In this document: one piece after another, positions 16,276-24,465 of the stretch | How positions within the stretch are numbered: the stretch's first letter is position 1 | Layout: every line of letters begins with the position of its first letter | Assembly: GCF_004348455.1 (NCBI RefSeq) | Contig: NZ_SMKA01000036.1 | Span: forward strand, 1 to 45,675 | Length of the DNA stretch: 45,675 bases | Direction: 5' to 3' | From: Kribbella albertanoniae | Lineage (GTDB): Bacteria > Actinomycetota > Actinomycetes > Propionibacteriales > Kribbellaceae | Program-made: the position numbers and the translations under genes | Notes under the pieces: model-generated | The model's database searches: none | What the model was told of the DNA's origin: nothing | The model's input: only the letters and a program-made list of their open reading frames with translations

Positions 16276-16856
16276 CCCGGGCCCTGCAGCCGCACCACAT
16301 CGAGCTGGATGACGTCGTACTGCGTCCGTTCGTAGCCTCCGACGAGGAGGCGGTGGCCGAGGCGCTGCGGGACCCTGACGTACTGCGCTGGACCGCTGGG
16401 ACTGCGGTGATCCGCACTCCCGCGGACCGGCGGGCGCAGCGCTGGCTGGGGCCACGCCTGGACGCCTGGTCGCGCGGCGATGCCATCTTCGCGATTGCGG
16501 ATCGCACCACCGACTACGTGCTCGGTAACGTCGCCCTGCGGGACGTACACCGGGTTCCGGACCAGGCGGTCGCTGCCTACTGGGTCAGTCCGGCTGCGCG
16601 CGGCCGAGCCCTCGGAGCCCGCGCTCTGGACGCGGCCGCTCGCTGGGCCTTCGCACCAGACGGTCTGGGGCTGCACCGCATCTCTCTCGACCACTCACTG
16701 GTCAACGAGGGTTCCTGCCGGGTCGCTCTGCGAGCAGGGTTCCAGCTGGAAGGCACCATGCGGGACTACTACGTCGAGCCGAGCGGCGAGCGGCATGACT
16801 CACACCTGCACGCCCGCCTGGCGACCGATCACCTGCCGGCGGTCGCCGGTTCGTAG
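16272..16856 (+). CDS. RimJ/RimL-type GNAT acetyltransferase
   Basis: 194 aa. Starts with the RimJ/RimL pattern DDVVLRPFVASDEEAVAEAL, has YWVSPAARGRALGARALDAAARWAF as acetyl-CoA loop and LHRISLDHSLVNEGSCRVALRAGFQLEGTMRDYY, the usual C-terminal motif. Likely N-acetylates a protein N-terminus or small amine. GTG start overlaps the previous stop (GTGA), making it the third gene of the unit. The last 28 bp overlap the convergent gene. Confidence 0.88.
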   Translation: MTRALQPHHIELDDVVLRPFVASDEEAVAEALRDPDVLRWTAGTAVIRTPADRRAQRWLGPRLDAWSRGDAIFAIADRTTDYVLGNVALRDVHRVPDQAVAAYWVSPAARGRALGARALDAAARWAFAPDGLGLHRISLDHSLVNEGSCRVALRAGFQLEGTMRDYYVEPSGERHDSHLHARLATDHLPAVAGS

Positions 16857-17443
16857 GTCGGGCAGGCAGGGTTGTTGTAGGCGCGCTGCGTCTTCGGTGC
16901 CATACACAGGTTGAGCATCTGGGCCGACGACGTACCAGGGCCGAGGTAGACGACCCACGTGTCGAGCACCGGCTCGCCTGAGCTGTTGGCGAAGCCCGGG
17001 TACTGACCGTTGACCAGCATGGCCTTCGCGGGCACGCCGGACGCGATGATCTTGGCCGCCGCGCTCTGTGCGAGCTGTCCGGCATCCAGCCCAGTGTCGG
17101 ACGAGTACTTGTCGAGCACGACGATCCACTGCCCGCGCTTGAAGCGAGGCGACGTCGGTCCGGTGTCAGGCGGCGCGGACGTCGTCGTCTTGGGGGCCGA
17201 ACGGCTGGACGGAGGCTTGCGGTCCGCTTTGGAGGCGACCGTTGGGTGTGCACTGGGAGTCGGTGTGGAGGCAGGAGCGTCCGGTACGGCGGCCGCGCGG
17301 ACGCCGTCGCCGGCTGCCGGCGTGGACTCGCCTCGAGTGAGGATGAAGGCAGACACTCCTACGATCGCGGCGGTCGCCACAATGGCGGCACCGACCGCGG
17401 TACGTGAGCGCGGTTGCGTCTTCTTCCGGCGATGTGATGTCAC
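16829..17443 (-). CDS. Membrane-anchored extracytoplasmic protein, unknown function
   Basis: 204 aa. Basic N-terminus (HRRKKTQPRSR), one membrane helix (about 16-36), a Pro/Ser/Thr-rich linker (about 40-95), then a compact C-terminal domain (100-200: FKRGQWIVVLDKYSSD ... AMLVNGQYPGFANSSGEPVLDTWVVYLGP) with two Cys near the end that could pair. The type II topology places the C-terminal domain outside the cell. The domain pattern is reminiscent of SPOR-like peptidoglycan-binding folds (start with I/V-V-x-LDKY, end with VYLGPG), but I would not assign it. Overlaps the GNAT gene by 28 bp tail to tail. Confidence 0.75.
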   Translation of the reverse strand: MTSHRRKKTQPRSRTAVGAAIVATAAIVGVSAFILTRGESTPAAGDGVRAAAVPDAPASTPTPSAHPTVASKADRKPPSSRSAPKTTTSAPPDTGPTSPRFKRGQWIVVLDKYSSDTGLDAGQLAQSAAAKIIASGVPAKAMLVNGQYPGFANSSGEPVLDTWVVYLGPGTSSAQMLNLCMAPKTQRAYNNPACPTYEPATAGR

Positions 17444-17678
17444 GGCACAGGACCCCTCCCCAGGTCTCTCCGCGTGAGCTTAAACCGATCCGGGCCAGAA
17501 GTGAGTGCTCTTCACGTGGTGAGAATCTCCTTCTGGGCAACAAGATTGCGGTCCGCGCACGACTCCTCACAGTGTGCCGACGAGCAATCGTTTGATGGCT
17601 ACAGGTCGCGTTCGCGCTACCACTGTCCGGGTCTGCAGGCGATGGTGGCGCGGATCGTGCCTTGAAAGCCTTCCAGAC

Positions 17679-18803
17679 ATGAGAAGACGACTTTTCGCCG
17701 CTATCGCCATGACCCTGGCGGCAGCCGCCGTACCGGTCAGTGCTGACGCCGGCCGGTCCACACTGCAACGAGACGCCGACGGAATCGTCGCCACCGGAGT
17801 GACCGGCGTACTGGCTCGAGAGACGTCACCGCATGGTTCTCGGACGGCGGTGAGTGGAGTGCGCGTGCTCGGTGGCAGTGCACCCCGTGCTGACGGTCGC
17901 TTCCGGATCGGGAGCACCAACAAGGTGCTGGTGGGGACCGTGGTGCTGCAACTGGTCGCCGAAGGCCGCATGCGGCTGGACGACTCGGTGGAGAAGTGGC
18001 TGCCCGGTCTGGTGCAGGGGAACGGTTATGACGGCCGGAAGATCACCGTCCGCCACCTGCTGCAGCACACGGCCGGCATCAGCGACGACAGCTTCCCCAA
18101 CATCGAGAACGCTCAGCAGTACTACGAGCGCCGCTACCTCGTGCGCACCGAGGAGGAGGTCGTGAGGGCCGGGCTGCGCAACAAGCCGCCGTTCCAGCCG
18201 GGAGGAGGGTGGGACTACTCGAACACCGGGTACAACCTGGTGGGCCTGATGATCAAGGCCGTCACCGGACGAACCTGGTACGACGAGGTCGACCGCCGGA
18301 TCGTCCGTCCGCTGCACCTGCGGGACACGTACTTCCCGGGACCGAACCCCAAGATCAGCGGACCGCATGCGCACGGCTACACGCGGTTCACTGCGGGCGA
18401 GTACACCGACACGACCGAGCTGATCGACGCGGACGCCTCAGGGGGCTACATCTCCACGCTCAAGGACCTGGACCGGATCGTCCGGGCCATCTTCGACGGC
18501 CGGTTGCTCAAGCCGGCCCAGCTGCGTGAGCTGACCACCACCGTCGCGATGGAAGGTACTGACATCATCTGGCGCAACGCTCGCTACGGCCTGGGCGTCG
18601 GCTCGAGAGAGCTGTCTTGCGGTGGGCGAGTCTGGATCCCCAGCGGTGACCAGATCGGCTTCAAGACGCGTACTGCGGTCAGTGCCGACGGGACGCGCAG
18701 TGTGGTGGTCTCGATGTCCACCCAGCTGAACGACTCGATGGACGCCGTGCTGGCTCAGGAGAACGCGGCCACCAAGCTGATCGACGACGTCATGTGCCGC
18801 TAG
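17679..18803 (+). CDS. Secreted serine hydrolase, beta-lactamase/DD-peptidase family, altered third motif
   Basis: 374 aa. Signal peptide (MRRRLFAAIAMTLAAAAVPVSADA, cleavage near 23-25). The SxxK nucleophile motif is STNK in FRIGSTNKVLV (about 79), YxN is YSN in GWDYSNTGYNLVG. The third, usually HxG-type, motif of the class C/R61 fold reads WIPSGDQIGFKTRTAV: alignment to HTGTVQGY/HGGDIPGY-type sequences puts Pro where the His or Lys is expected. The enzyme may be slow, altered in specificity or inactive. Extracytoplasmic, cell-wall related or a general esterase. Upstream in-frame start at 17574 rejected because it would add a non-signal N-terminus. Confidence 0.85.
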   Translation: MRRRLFAAIAMTLAAAAVPVSADAGRSTLQRDADGIVATGVTGVLARETSPHGSRTAVSGVRVLGGSAPRADGRFRIGSTNKVLVGTVVLQLVAEGRMRLDDSVEKWLPGLVQGNGYDGRKITVRHLLQHTAGISDDSFPNIENAQQYYERRYLVRTEEEVVRAGLRNKPPFQPGGGWDYSNTGYNLVGLMIKAVTGRTWYDEVDRRIVRPLHLRDTYFPGPNPKISGPHAHGYTRFTAGEYTDTTELIDADASGGYISTLKDLDRIVRAIFDGRLLKPAQLRELTTTVAMEGTDIIWRNARYGLGVGSRELSCGGRVWIPSGDQIGFKTRTAVSADGTRSVVVSMSTQLNDSMDAVLAQENAATKLIDDVMCR

Positions 18804-19320
18804 GAATGCCTTGCGGATCAGGCTGGGGGCGCGTGTCGAGCGCGTCCTCCAGCCAGGCGTCCACATCGACGCCACCACTCAGGATGTGCTTCACGAACGC
18901 CGTCCGTTCGTGGCTGAGCACCTCGAGCTCCCACACGCTCGGTGCGACCCCGGTGGGCACCGGGCGCAGGTCGTCCACGTCGACACCGCTGAACCTGCTC
19001 AGCCGGGACTGGTAGTCCTTCGTCCAGCTGTGCACGACCAAGTAGGCGCCGTCGTCGCTCAGATGCAGTACGGCGACAGCCAGGCCGACCGAGCCCATCG
19101 CATCGTCGAAGTCGAGCTGCCTGCTCGCACCGGCCCGAGCGAACTCGACCATCTGGTCGTCCCACTGCCGGCCGCGCGCAGTAATGATGTACGGCTTCAC
19201 CAGCCGATGGGGGTCCCGCCACGGAAGCAGGGGTGTGACAGGGCGCGGGCGGTACGCCTCAGCGAGTCCAGTCAGCGCGACAGCGGCTGCACCGGCCAGG
19301 GCGGGGTCAGAAGCAGGCAT
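18790..19320 (-). CDS. Conserved hypothetical protein
   Basis: 176 aa, soluble, no signal peptide. Readable patterns: PLLPWRDPHRLVKPYIITARGRQWDDQMVEF, then a beta-rich middle (AVLHLSDDGAYLVVHSWTKDYQSRL) and WELEVLSHERTAFVKHILSGG near the C-terminus. I do not recognise the family. Overlaps the 3' end of the serine hydrolase by 14 bp; 51 bp separates it from pepN upstream on the same strand, so it could be the second gene of a pepN unit. Confidence 0.7.
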   Translation of the reverse strand: MPASDPALAGAAAVALTGLAEAYRPRPVTPLLPWRDPHRLVKPYIITARGRQWDDQMVEFARAGASRQLDFDDAMGSVGLAVAVLHLSDDGAYLVVHSWTKDYQSRLSRFSGVDVDDLRPVPTGVAPSVWELEVLSHERTAFVKHILSGGVDVDAWLEDALDTRPQPDPQGIPSGT

Positions 19321-19371
19321 CTGCTCTGTTCTACCCCGGCCGGGTGCACTGTGTCATTCAGACTCTGTCAT

Positions 19372-21942
19372 TCAGCTCGCGTCTCGCACCTGCGCCGCGA
19401 TCGCCCGGGTCAGGTCGGCCTGGGCCTCGGAGACGTAGCGACGGGTCGGTGCGTCGACAGCTGTCGACTCTGCGGTCAGCCAGTCGGTGAGCGCGTCCAG
19501 CGTCGGCTGCTCGGCCAGATTGCGCGGCGACAGGTAGACCAGCACGTTCTCGCCCATGGACGAGCCGAGCCGGGTGTAGACGTCCTTGGCCGCGGTCAGG
19601 TACTTCCCGACGTACGGGCGGAGCAGGTCCTCCTGGCCGGGCTGCTGGAAGCCGAGGATGGTCCGGAACTGCGTCTCGTTCGGAGTGTCTCCGGACTCGA
19701 CGGCAATCCGCCACGCCTCTTCCTTGGCCTCGGCGGTCGGCCGCGCAGCGCGGGCCTGTGCGGCCCGCTCGCCACCGGTGATGGTGGTGTCGCGGGTCAG
19801 CTCGTCCTCGATCTCGTCGGCACCGATCCGGCCCAGCCGGGCCAGTGCGACGATCAGCGTCCAGCGCAGGTCGGTGTCGACGACCAGACCGGCGGGCAGC
19901 TCCCGCCCGTCCAGCCAAGCGGCCAGCCGGTCCGCACCGGCCGCGGAGAAGACCGCGCTGGTGTAGGCGCGGACGAATGCGAGCTGGTGATCGCTACCGG
20001 CCTCGGCCTCGTTCACGAGACCCGCGAGGGCCTCCTCGAACTGGATCCGAAGGGCGTCCCGCCGATCCGGAGCGGCGTACAGGTTGATGGCGCTGGTGAC
20101 CTGCGAGAGCAGCGACCGGACACCAGTCAGATCGCTCTCGGCCCGGATCCCGCGCAGCACGATCTCGACGTACTGGCTGGCCGGCATCTCGGCGTCCCGG
20201 GTCATGTCCCAGGCCGCACCCCAGGCGAGTGCACGGGGCAGCGACTCCGACAGCTGGTCGATCGACTCGACCAGAGTCGCCCGGGAGCGCTCGTCGAGCC
20301 GGATCTTCGCGTAGGTGAGGTCGTCGTCGTTCAGCAGCACGAGATCCGGCTGGGTGGCACCGACGAGCTCGGCCAGCTCGGTGCGGGCGCCGTCGATGTC
20401 CACCTCGAACCGCTCGGTGCGGACCAGGCCTTCGTCGGTCCGCCGGTACAGACCAATGGCCAGCCGGTGCGGACGCAGTACGGGGTACTCCTCGACTGCT
20501 GTCTGCTCGATCGCGAACGAGGTGAACTTGCCGTCCGCGTCCACCGTGAAGTCGGCGCGCAGGGTGTTCACCCCGGCGGTCCGCAGCCAGCGCTCGGTCC
20601 AGTCGTCGAGGTCACGGCCGGAGGCCTTCTCGAGCGGCTTGAGCAGGTCGGTCAGCTCGGTGTTGCCGAACGCGTGATCGGCGAAGTACTCCTTCAGGGC
20701 GGTGATGAAGGTGTCCTCACCGACGAACGCGACCAGCTGCCGCAGCGTGGAGGCGCCCTTGGCGTAGGTGATGCCGTCGAAGTTCACCTCGACCGCGTGG
20801 AAGTCGACCATGTCGGCCGCGATCGGGTGCGTCGACGGCAGCTGGTCCTGCCGGTACGCCCAGTTCTTGCGGGCGTTGCAGAACGTCGTCCAGGCGCCGG
20901 CGTACTTGGTGGTGGCCGTCGCCTGCGCCCAGTGCGAGGCCCACTCGGCGAAGGACTCGTTCAGCCACAGATCGTCCCACCAGGTCATCGTGACCAGGTC
21001 GCCGAACCACATGTGCGCCAGCTCGTGCAGCACGGTGTTGGCGCGGCTCTCGAGCTCGGCGTGCGTGGTGCGGCTGCGGAAGATGTACTCGTCGCGAAGG
21101 GTCACGCAGCCCGCGTTCTCCATCGCGCCCATGTTGTACTCCGGAACGAACGCCTGGTCGTACTTGTGGAACGGGTACGGCGTCCCGAAGGCCTCCTCGA
21201 ACAGCGCGAAGCCCTGCTTGGTCACCTCGAACAGGTCCTCGGTGTCGAGCGAGTCCTTCAGCGACGGACGGCACAGCAGCGACATCGGGTAGGTGCCGTG
21301 CGGACCTTCGTAGGCGTCGGTGACCACGTGGTACGGACCCGCCACGACAGCGGTGATGTACGTCGACATCCGCTCGCTCGGCGGGAATTCCCAGCGGGCC
21401 AGCTCCTCGCCGCTCGGACCGGCGTAGGTCGTCGGCTCGGGGGTGGGCGAGTTCGAGATGACGACCCAGCGGGCCGGAGCGGAGACGGTGAAAGTGAAAG
21501 GGGCCTTGAGGTCCGGCTGCTCGAAGGTGGTGAACACCCGGCGGGCGTCCGGCACCTCGAACTGCGTGTAGAGGTAGGTCTCCTTGTCGGCCGGGTCGAC
21601 CGAGCGGTGCAGCCCTTCGCCGGTCCGCGAGTACAGGCAGTCCGCGACCACGCGCAGCTCGTTGGCGGTCGCCAGACCGTCGAGCTGGATGCGGGCACCG
21701 TCGTACACCGTCTCCGGGTCGAGGGAGCTGCCGTTCAGCGTGATCTCACGGACCTTGTCCGCGATCAGATCGGCGAACGTGCTCGCGCCGTCGCTCGCCG
21801 TGAAGGTGATCGTGGTCACGGACGGGAAGGTCGGCGCTCCACTCGGGGCGTTGGTCAGGTCCAGCTCGATGGCGTAGCTGACATCGCTGACCACACCGGC
21901 ACGGGTACGCGCCTCATCGCGCGTCAGGTTGGTTCCAGGCAT
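19372..21942 (-). CDS. pepN: Aminopeptidase N, M1 family
   Basis: 856 aa zinc aminopeptidase removing N-terminal residues from peptides in the cytoplasm. Substrate-binding GAMEN at 272-276, zinc ligands His306 and His310 in HELAHMWFGD, catalytic Glu307, third ligand Glu329 in LWLNESFAEW, and the Tyr-bearing region downstream. N-terminal beta-sandwich and C-terminal helical ERAP1-like domain make up the full-length actinobacterial PepN. GGAT lies before ATG 21942. Divergent from the nitroreductase homologue. Confidence 0.96.
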   Translation of the reverse strand: MPGTNLTRDEARTRAGVVSDVSYAIELDLTNAPSGAPTFPSVTTITFTASDGASTFADLIADKVREITLNGSSLDPETVYDGARIQLDGLATANELRVVADCLYSRTGEGLHRSVDPADKETYLYTQFEVPDARRVFTTFEQPDLKAPFTFTVSAPARWVVISNSPTPEPTTYAGPSGEELARWEFPPSERMSTYITAVVAGPYHVVTDAYEGPHGTYPMSLLCRPSLKDSLDTEDLFEVTKQGFALFEEAFGTPYPFHKYDQAFVPEYNMGAMENAGCVTLRDEYIFRSRTTHAELESRANTVLHELAHMWFGDLVTMTWWDDLWLNESFAEWASHWAQATATTKYAGAWTTFCNARKNWAYRQDQLPSTHPIAADMVDFHAVEVNFDGITYAKGASTLRQLVAFVGEDTFITALKEYFADHAFGNTELTDLLKPLEKASGRDLDDWTERWLRTAGVNTLRADFTVDADGKFTSFAIEQTAVEEYPVLRPHRLAIGLYRRTDEGLVRTERFEVDIDGARTELAELVGATQPDLVLLNDDDLTYAKIRLDERSRATLVESIDQLSESLPRALAWGAAWDMTRDAEMPASQYVEIVLRGIRAESDLTGVRSLLSQVTSAINLYAAPDRRDALRIQFEEALAGLVNEAEAGSDHQLAFVRAYTSAVFSAAGADRLAAWLDGRELPAGLVVDTDLRWTLIVALARLGRIGADEIEDELTRDTTITGGERAAQARAARPTAEAKEEAWRIAVESGDTPNETQFRTILGFQQPGQEDLLRPYVGKYLTAAKDVYTRLGSSMGENVLVYLSPRNLAEQPTLDALTDWLTAESTAVDAPTRRYVSEAQADLTRAIAAQVRDAS

Positions 21943-22004
21943 ATCGGCATCCTATGCACCTGACGCCTGCGGTAGGCGCGGGTTTCCCCGCGACATCGAG
22001 CGAT

Positions 22005-22054
22005 GGATACCAAGCCGGTACCTGCGGTTCTTCAATTTTGTATGATCGAACACA
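22005..22054 (+). promoter_or_regulatory. Candidate promoter of the nitroreductase-like gene
   Basis: TATGAT at 22041-22046 is seven bases before the ATG at 22054, which would put transcription start at or next to the start codon (leaderless mRNA); no ribosome binding site is visible. A second possibility is a redox sigma-factor (SigH/SigR) promoter: GGATA at 22005-22009 and GTT at 22027-22029, close to the GGAAT-N17-19-GTT pattern. SigH control is known for the homologue Rv2466c. Either reading is inference. Confidence 0.4.
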
Positions 22055-22650
22055 TGACAGCCTCCGCCGAATTCTGGTTCGATCCGGCCTGCCCCTGGGC
22101 CTGGATGACGTCCCGCTGGATGCTCGAGGTCGAGCAGGTCCGCGACGTGACGACGACCTGGCACGTGATGAGCCTGGCCGTCCTGAACGAAGAACGTGAC
22201 GAACACGACGCCAACTGGCATCGCAAGCTCGGTTATGTCCGGGTCCTGATCGCCGCCGAGCAGGCGCACGGCAACGAGGTCCTGCTGCCGCTCTACACAG
22301 CGCTCGGCCGCCGGATCCACAACGAAGGCCGCGGTACCAAGGACGAGCAGGTCCTGCCCGAAGCTCTCGACGAGGCCGGTCTGCCGGCGTCGCTGCTCGA
22401 GGCCTTCGGCGACAGCCGGTACGACGAGGCCCTGCGCAAATCGCACTTCGCCGGAATGGACCAGGTCGGGATGGAGGTCGGTACGCCGGTCATCTCGGTC
22501 GCGGGCACCGCCTTCTTCGGACCGGTCGTGACACCGGCGCCGAAGGGCGAGGCCGCCGGCAAGCTGTGGGACGGCGTCCTGCTCGTCGCCGGCACCGACG
22601 GATTCTTCGAGATCAAGCGCAGCCGCGACCGCGACCCGGTCTTTGAGTGA
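22054..22650 (+). CDS. DsbA-family mycothiol-dependent nitroreductase homologue (Rv2466c-like)
   Basis: 198 aa thioredoxin-fold protein that follows M. tuberculosis Rv2466c closely: AEFWFDPACPWAWMTSRWMLEV, HVMSLAVLNE, RIHNEGRG, LRKSHFAGMDQVG, VGTPVISV (cis-Pro) and AFFGPVV all align. Rv2466c has a CPWC active site and reduces via mycothiol; here the motif is CPWA (Cys11 kept, second Cys is Ala), so only a mixed disulfide with mycothiol can form on this motif. Cytoplasmic redox or prodrug/electrophile reduction. ATG 22054 chosen; ATG 22042 and 22003 are upstream alternatives. Divergent from pepN. Confidence 0.85.
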   Translation: MTASAEFWFDPACPWAWMTSRWMLEVEQVRDVTTTWHVMSLAVLNEERDEHDANWHRKLGYVRVLIAAEQAHGNEVLLPLYTALGRRIHNEGRGTKDEQVLPEALDEAGLPASLLEAFGDSRYDEALRKSHFAGMDQVGMEVGTPVISVAGTAFFGPVVTPAPKGEAAGKLWDGVLLVAGTDGFFEIKRSRDRDPVFE

Positions 22651-22754
22651 TGGGTTTGATCTAAGCGCCGTCCGGAAAGATTCGGTCTGTGGTTCAAGGG
22701 TTGAACTGAGCGCCCCGTGCCGGTGAAGGTTGCTCACCAACGGGAATTCTTCAA

Positions 22755-23807
22755 GTGGTGAGTAGGTATCACATGACGTTACGTGACGAGCGCACCGAGC
22801 TCGATGTCGTCCCCGCCGGCGTGACCGCCGGTATCGCCGTGTTCGACCGCCACACCGGGCGGTTCGTGCAGCAGTCGAACGCCGACCACCGGTTTCGCTC
22901 CGCCTCGGTGGTGAAGCTGCTGATCGTCCTGGACCTGCTCTGGGAACGCGGCCCGGCGTACACCGTCGAGGCCGCGGACCGGGCCAGGCTCGAGGTAATG
23001 CTGCGCAGTAGCGACGACGACGCAGCCAGTTACTACTGGGATCACAACGGTGGCGCCGCCATCGTCGAGCGGATGGTGCGGCGGCTCGGGCTGACCCACA
23101 CCGACGGTCCGCCGCCCACGCATCCGGGCTTCTGGGGCTACGTCGCGATCACCGCCGCCGACACGGTCCGGATCTATCGATACATTCTCGATCACGCTCC
23201 GGCACCGATCCGGAGTCTGGTGATGGACCTGCTGCACGAGCCGACCCGGTACGGCACCGACGGCTTCGACCAGTTCTTCGGGATCGCCTCGGTATTCGAT
23301 CCTGATTTCAGCATCAAGCAGGGCTGGTCCGGTTTCCTCGGCTCGAGTGGCTACGGCAGCGACCGCGCCAAGCCGGTGGACACCCTCGACCTCGTCAGCG
23401 ACGCCCTGCACACCACGGGCACGGTCGGGAAGGACGACCGGTGCATCGTGTCGGTCTACACGCTGCATCCGCGGGGGACGCAGTACGGGAAGGCGTACAC
23501 CGATGTGACCCGGTTGACTCGGTCGCTGATCGTTCCGGGCGGGGTGCGGACCAGTGGGAGCTGGCTGGCCACCACCGGAGTGGGGGTGCGGGTCCGGACG
23601 GCCCCGAACACCTCCTGCGGGATCCTGGGCATGCTGCCGGCCGGGGTCGAGGTGCTGGTCAGTGGACAGAAGCAGGGTGAGCTCATCGACGCACCACCGC
23701 GATCCAGCGACTGGTGGGCCTATCTGCCCAAATACGGCGGCTACGTGACCACCGTGTACGTCGGGTCGGGTGCACCCAAGCTGCCGGGCGTTCCGGTGTA
23801 TCAGTAG
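22755..23807 (+). CDS. Serine beta-lactamase-fold hydrolase with C-terminal SH3-like domain
   Basis: About 350 aa. Residues 20-250 have the class A beta-lactamase-like layout: SxxK in FRSASVVKLLIVLDLL, SDD in LRSSDDDAASYYWD at the SDN position, and KQG in FSIKQGWSGF at the KTG position. Residues 270-345 (GVRVRTAPNTSCGILGMLPAGVEVLV ... WWAYLPKYGGYVTTVYVG) look like a bacterial SH3 (SH3_3) wall-binding domain. No signal peptide is visible at any of the starts GTG 22755, GTG 22758 or ATG 22773, odd for a wall-facing protein. A beta-lactamase, a DD-peptidase relative or a non-catalytic protein are all possible. Confidence 0.8.
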   Translation: MVSRYHMTLRDERTELDVVPAGVTAGIAVFDRHTGRFVQQSNADHRFRSASVVKLLIVLDLLWERGPAYTVEAADRARLEVMLRSSDDDAASYYWDHNGGAAIVERMVRRLGLTHTDGPPPTHPGFWGYVAITAADTVRIYRYILDHAPAPIRSLVMDLLHEPTRYGTDGFDQFFGIASVFDPDFSIKQGWSGFLGSSGYGSDRAKPVDTLDLVSDALHTTGTVGKDDRCIVSVYTLHPRGTQYGKAYTDVTRLTRSLIVPGGVRTSGSWLATTGVGVRVRTAPNTSCGILGMLPAGVEVLVSGQKQGELIDAPPRSSDWWAYLPKYGGYVTTVYVGSGAPKLPGVPVYQ

Positions 23808-23817
23808 ATTGCAGGCC

Positions 23818-24285
23818 ATGCGAGTGCACATCGGCTCTGACCATGCCGGCTTCGAGCTCAAGAATCACGTGGTCCAGCACCTCATTGCTGCTGGCCACGA
23901 CGTCGTCGACCACGGTCCTGCCGTGTACGACGCGGTGGACGACTACCCGCCGTACTGTCTGCGCGCCGGCGCCGGCGTGGTGGCGGACCCGGGCAGCCTG
24001 GGGGTCGTGATCGGCGGCTCCGGCAACGGGGAGCAGATCGCGGCGAACAAGGTGAAGGGTGTCCGGGCCGTGCTGGCCTGGAGTACCGACACCGCCAAGC
24101 TGGGCCGCGAGCACAACAACGCCAACGTGGTCAGTGTCGGGGCGCGGATGCACTCGACCGAGGAGGCGGTCGGGTTCGTGGAGACGTTCCTGGCCACCGA
24201 CTACTCCGGCGAGGCGCGGCACACCCGCCGGATCGAGATGCTGAGTGCCTACGAAGAGACTGGCGAGCTCCCGCCGCTCTCCTGA
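23818..24285 (+). CDS. rpiB: Ribose-5-phosphate isomerase B
   Basis: 155 aa. Interconverts ribose-5-phosphate and ribulose-5-phosphate in the pentose phosphate pathway. Start MRVHIGSDHAGFELK, the phosphate-binding VVIGGSGNGEQIAANKVKG and REHNNANVVSVGARM are the actinobacterial RpiB signature, in which Glu replaces the catalytic Cys of the E. coli enzyme (GNGEQ). ATG 23818, 10 bp after the previous stop, so possibly co-transcribed; the upstream in-frame ATG at 23770 runs into the previous gene. Confidence 0.95.
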   Translation: MRVHIGSDHAGFELKNHVVQHLIAAGHDVVDHGPAVYDAVDDYPPYCLRAGAGVVADPGSLGVVIGGSGNGEQIAANKVKGVRAVLAWSTDTAKLGREHNNANVVSVGARMHSTEEAVGFVETFLATDYSGEARHTRRIEMLSAYEETGELPPLS

Positions 24286-24465
24286 TCCGGCTCTACTTGA
24301 TCGTTTAGGGCGTCCTCCGGCGGCTGGACCCCGCGGCGTTTGAACGGCTCCCGTGGCCGGGAGACGTCGCGGGCCCGCATCGACCGGCCGATGCCGACCA
24401 CGGCCGGGGTGGACGGTCCGGACCGCCCCTTCGGCGTACCACCTGCAATCCCCATAAGAGGAATC

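Noticed and set aside
18811..21963. A 1050-codon open frame on the + strand opposite pepN
   Set aside because: High-GC DNA often leaves the antisense frame open. The translation has no recognisable domain and is rich in Arg, Gly, Asp and His, and the other strand encodes a perfect M1 aminopeptidase.
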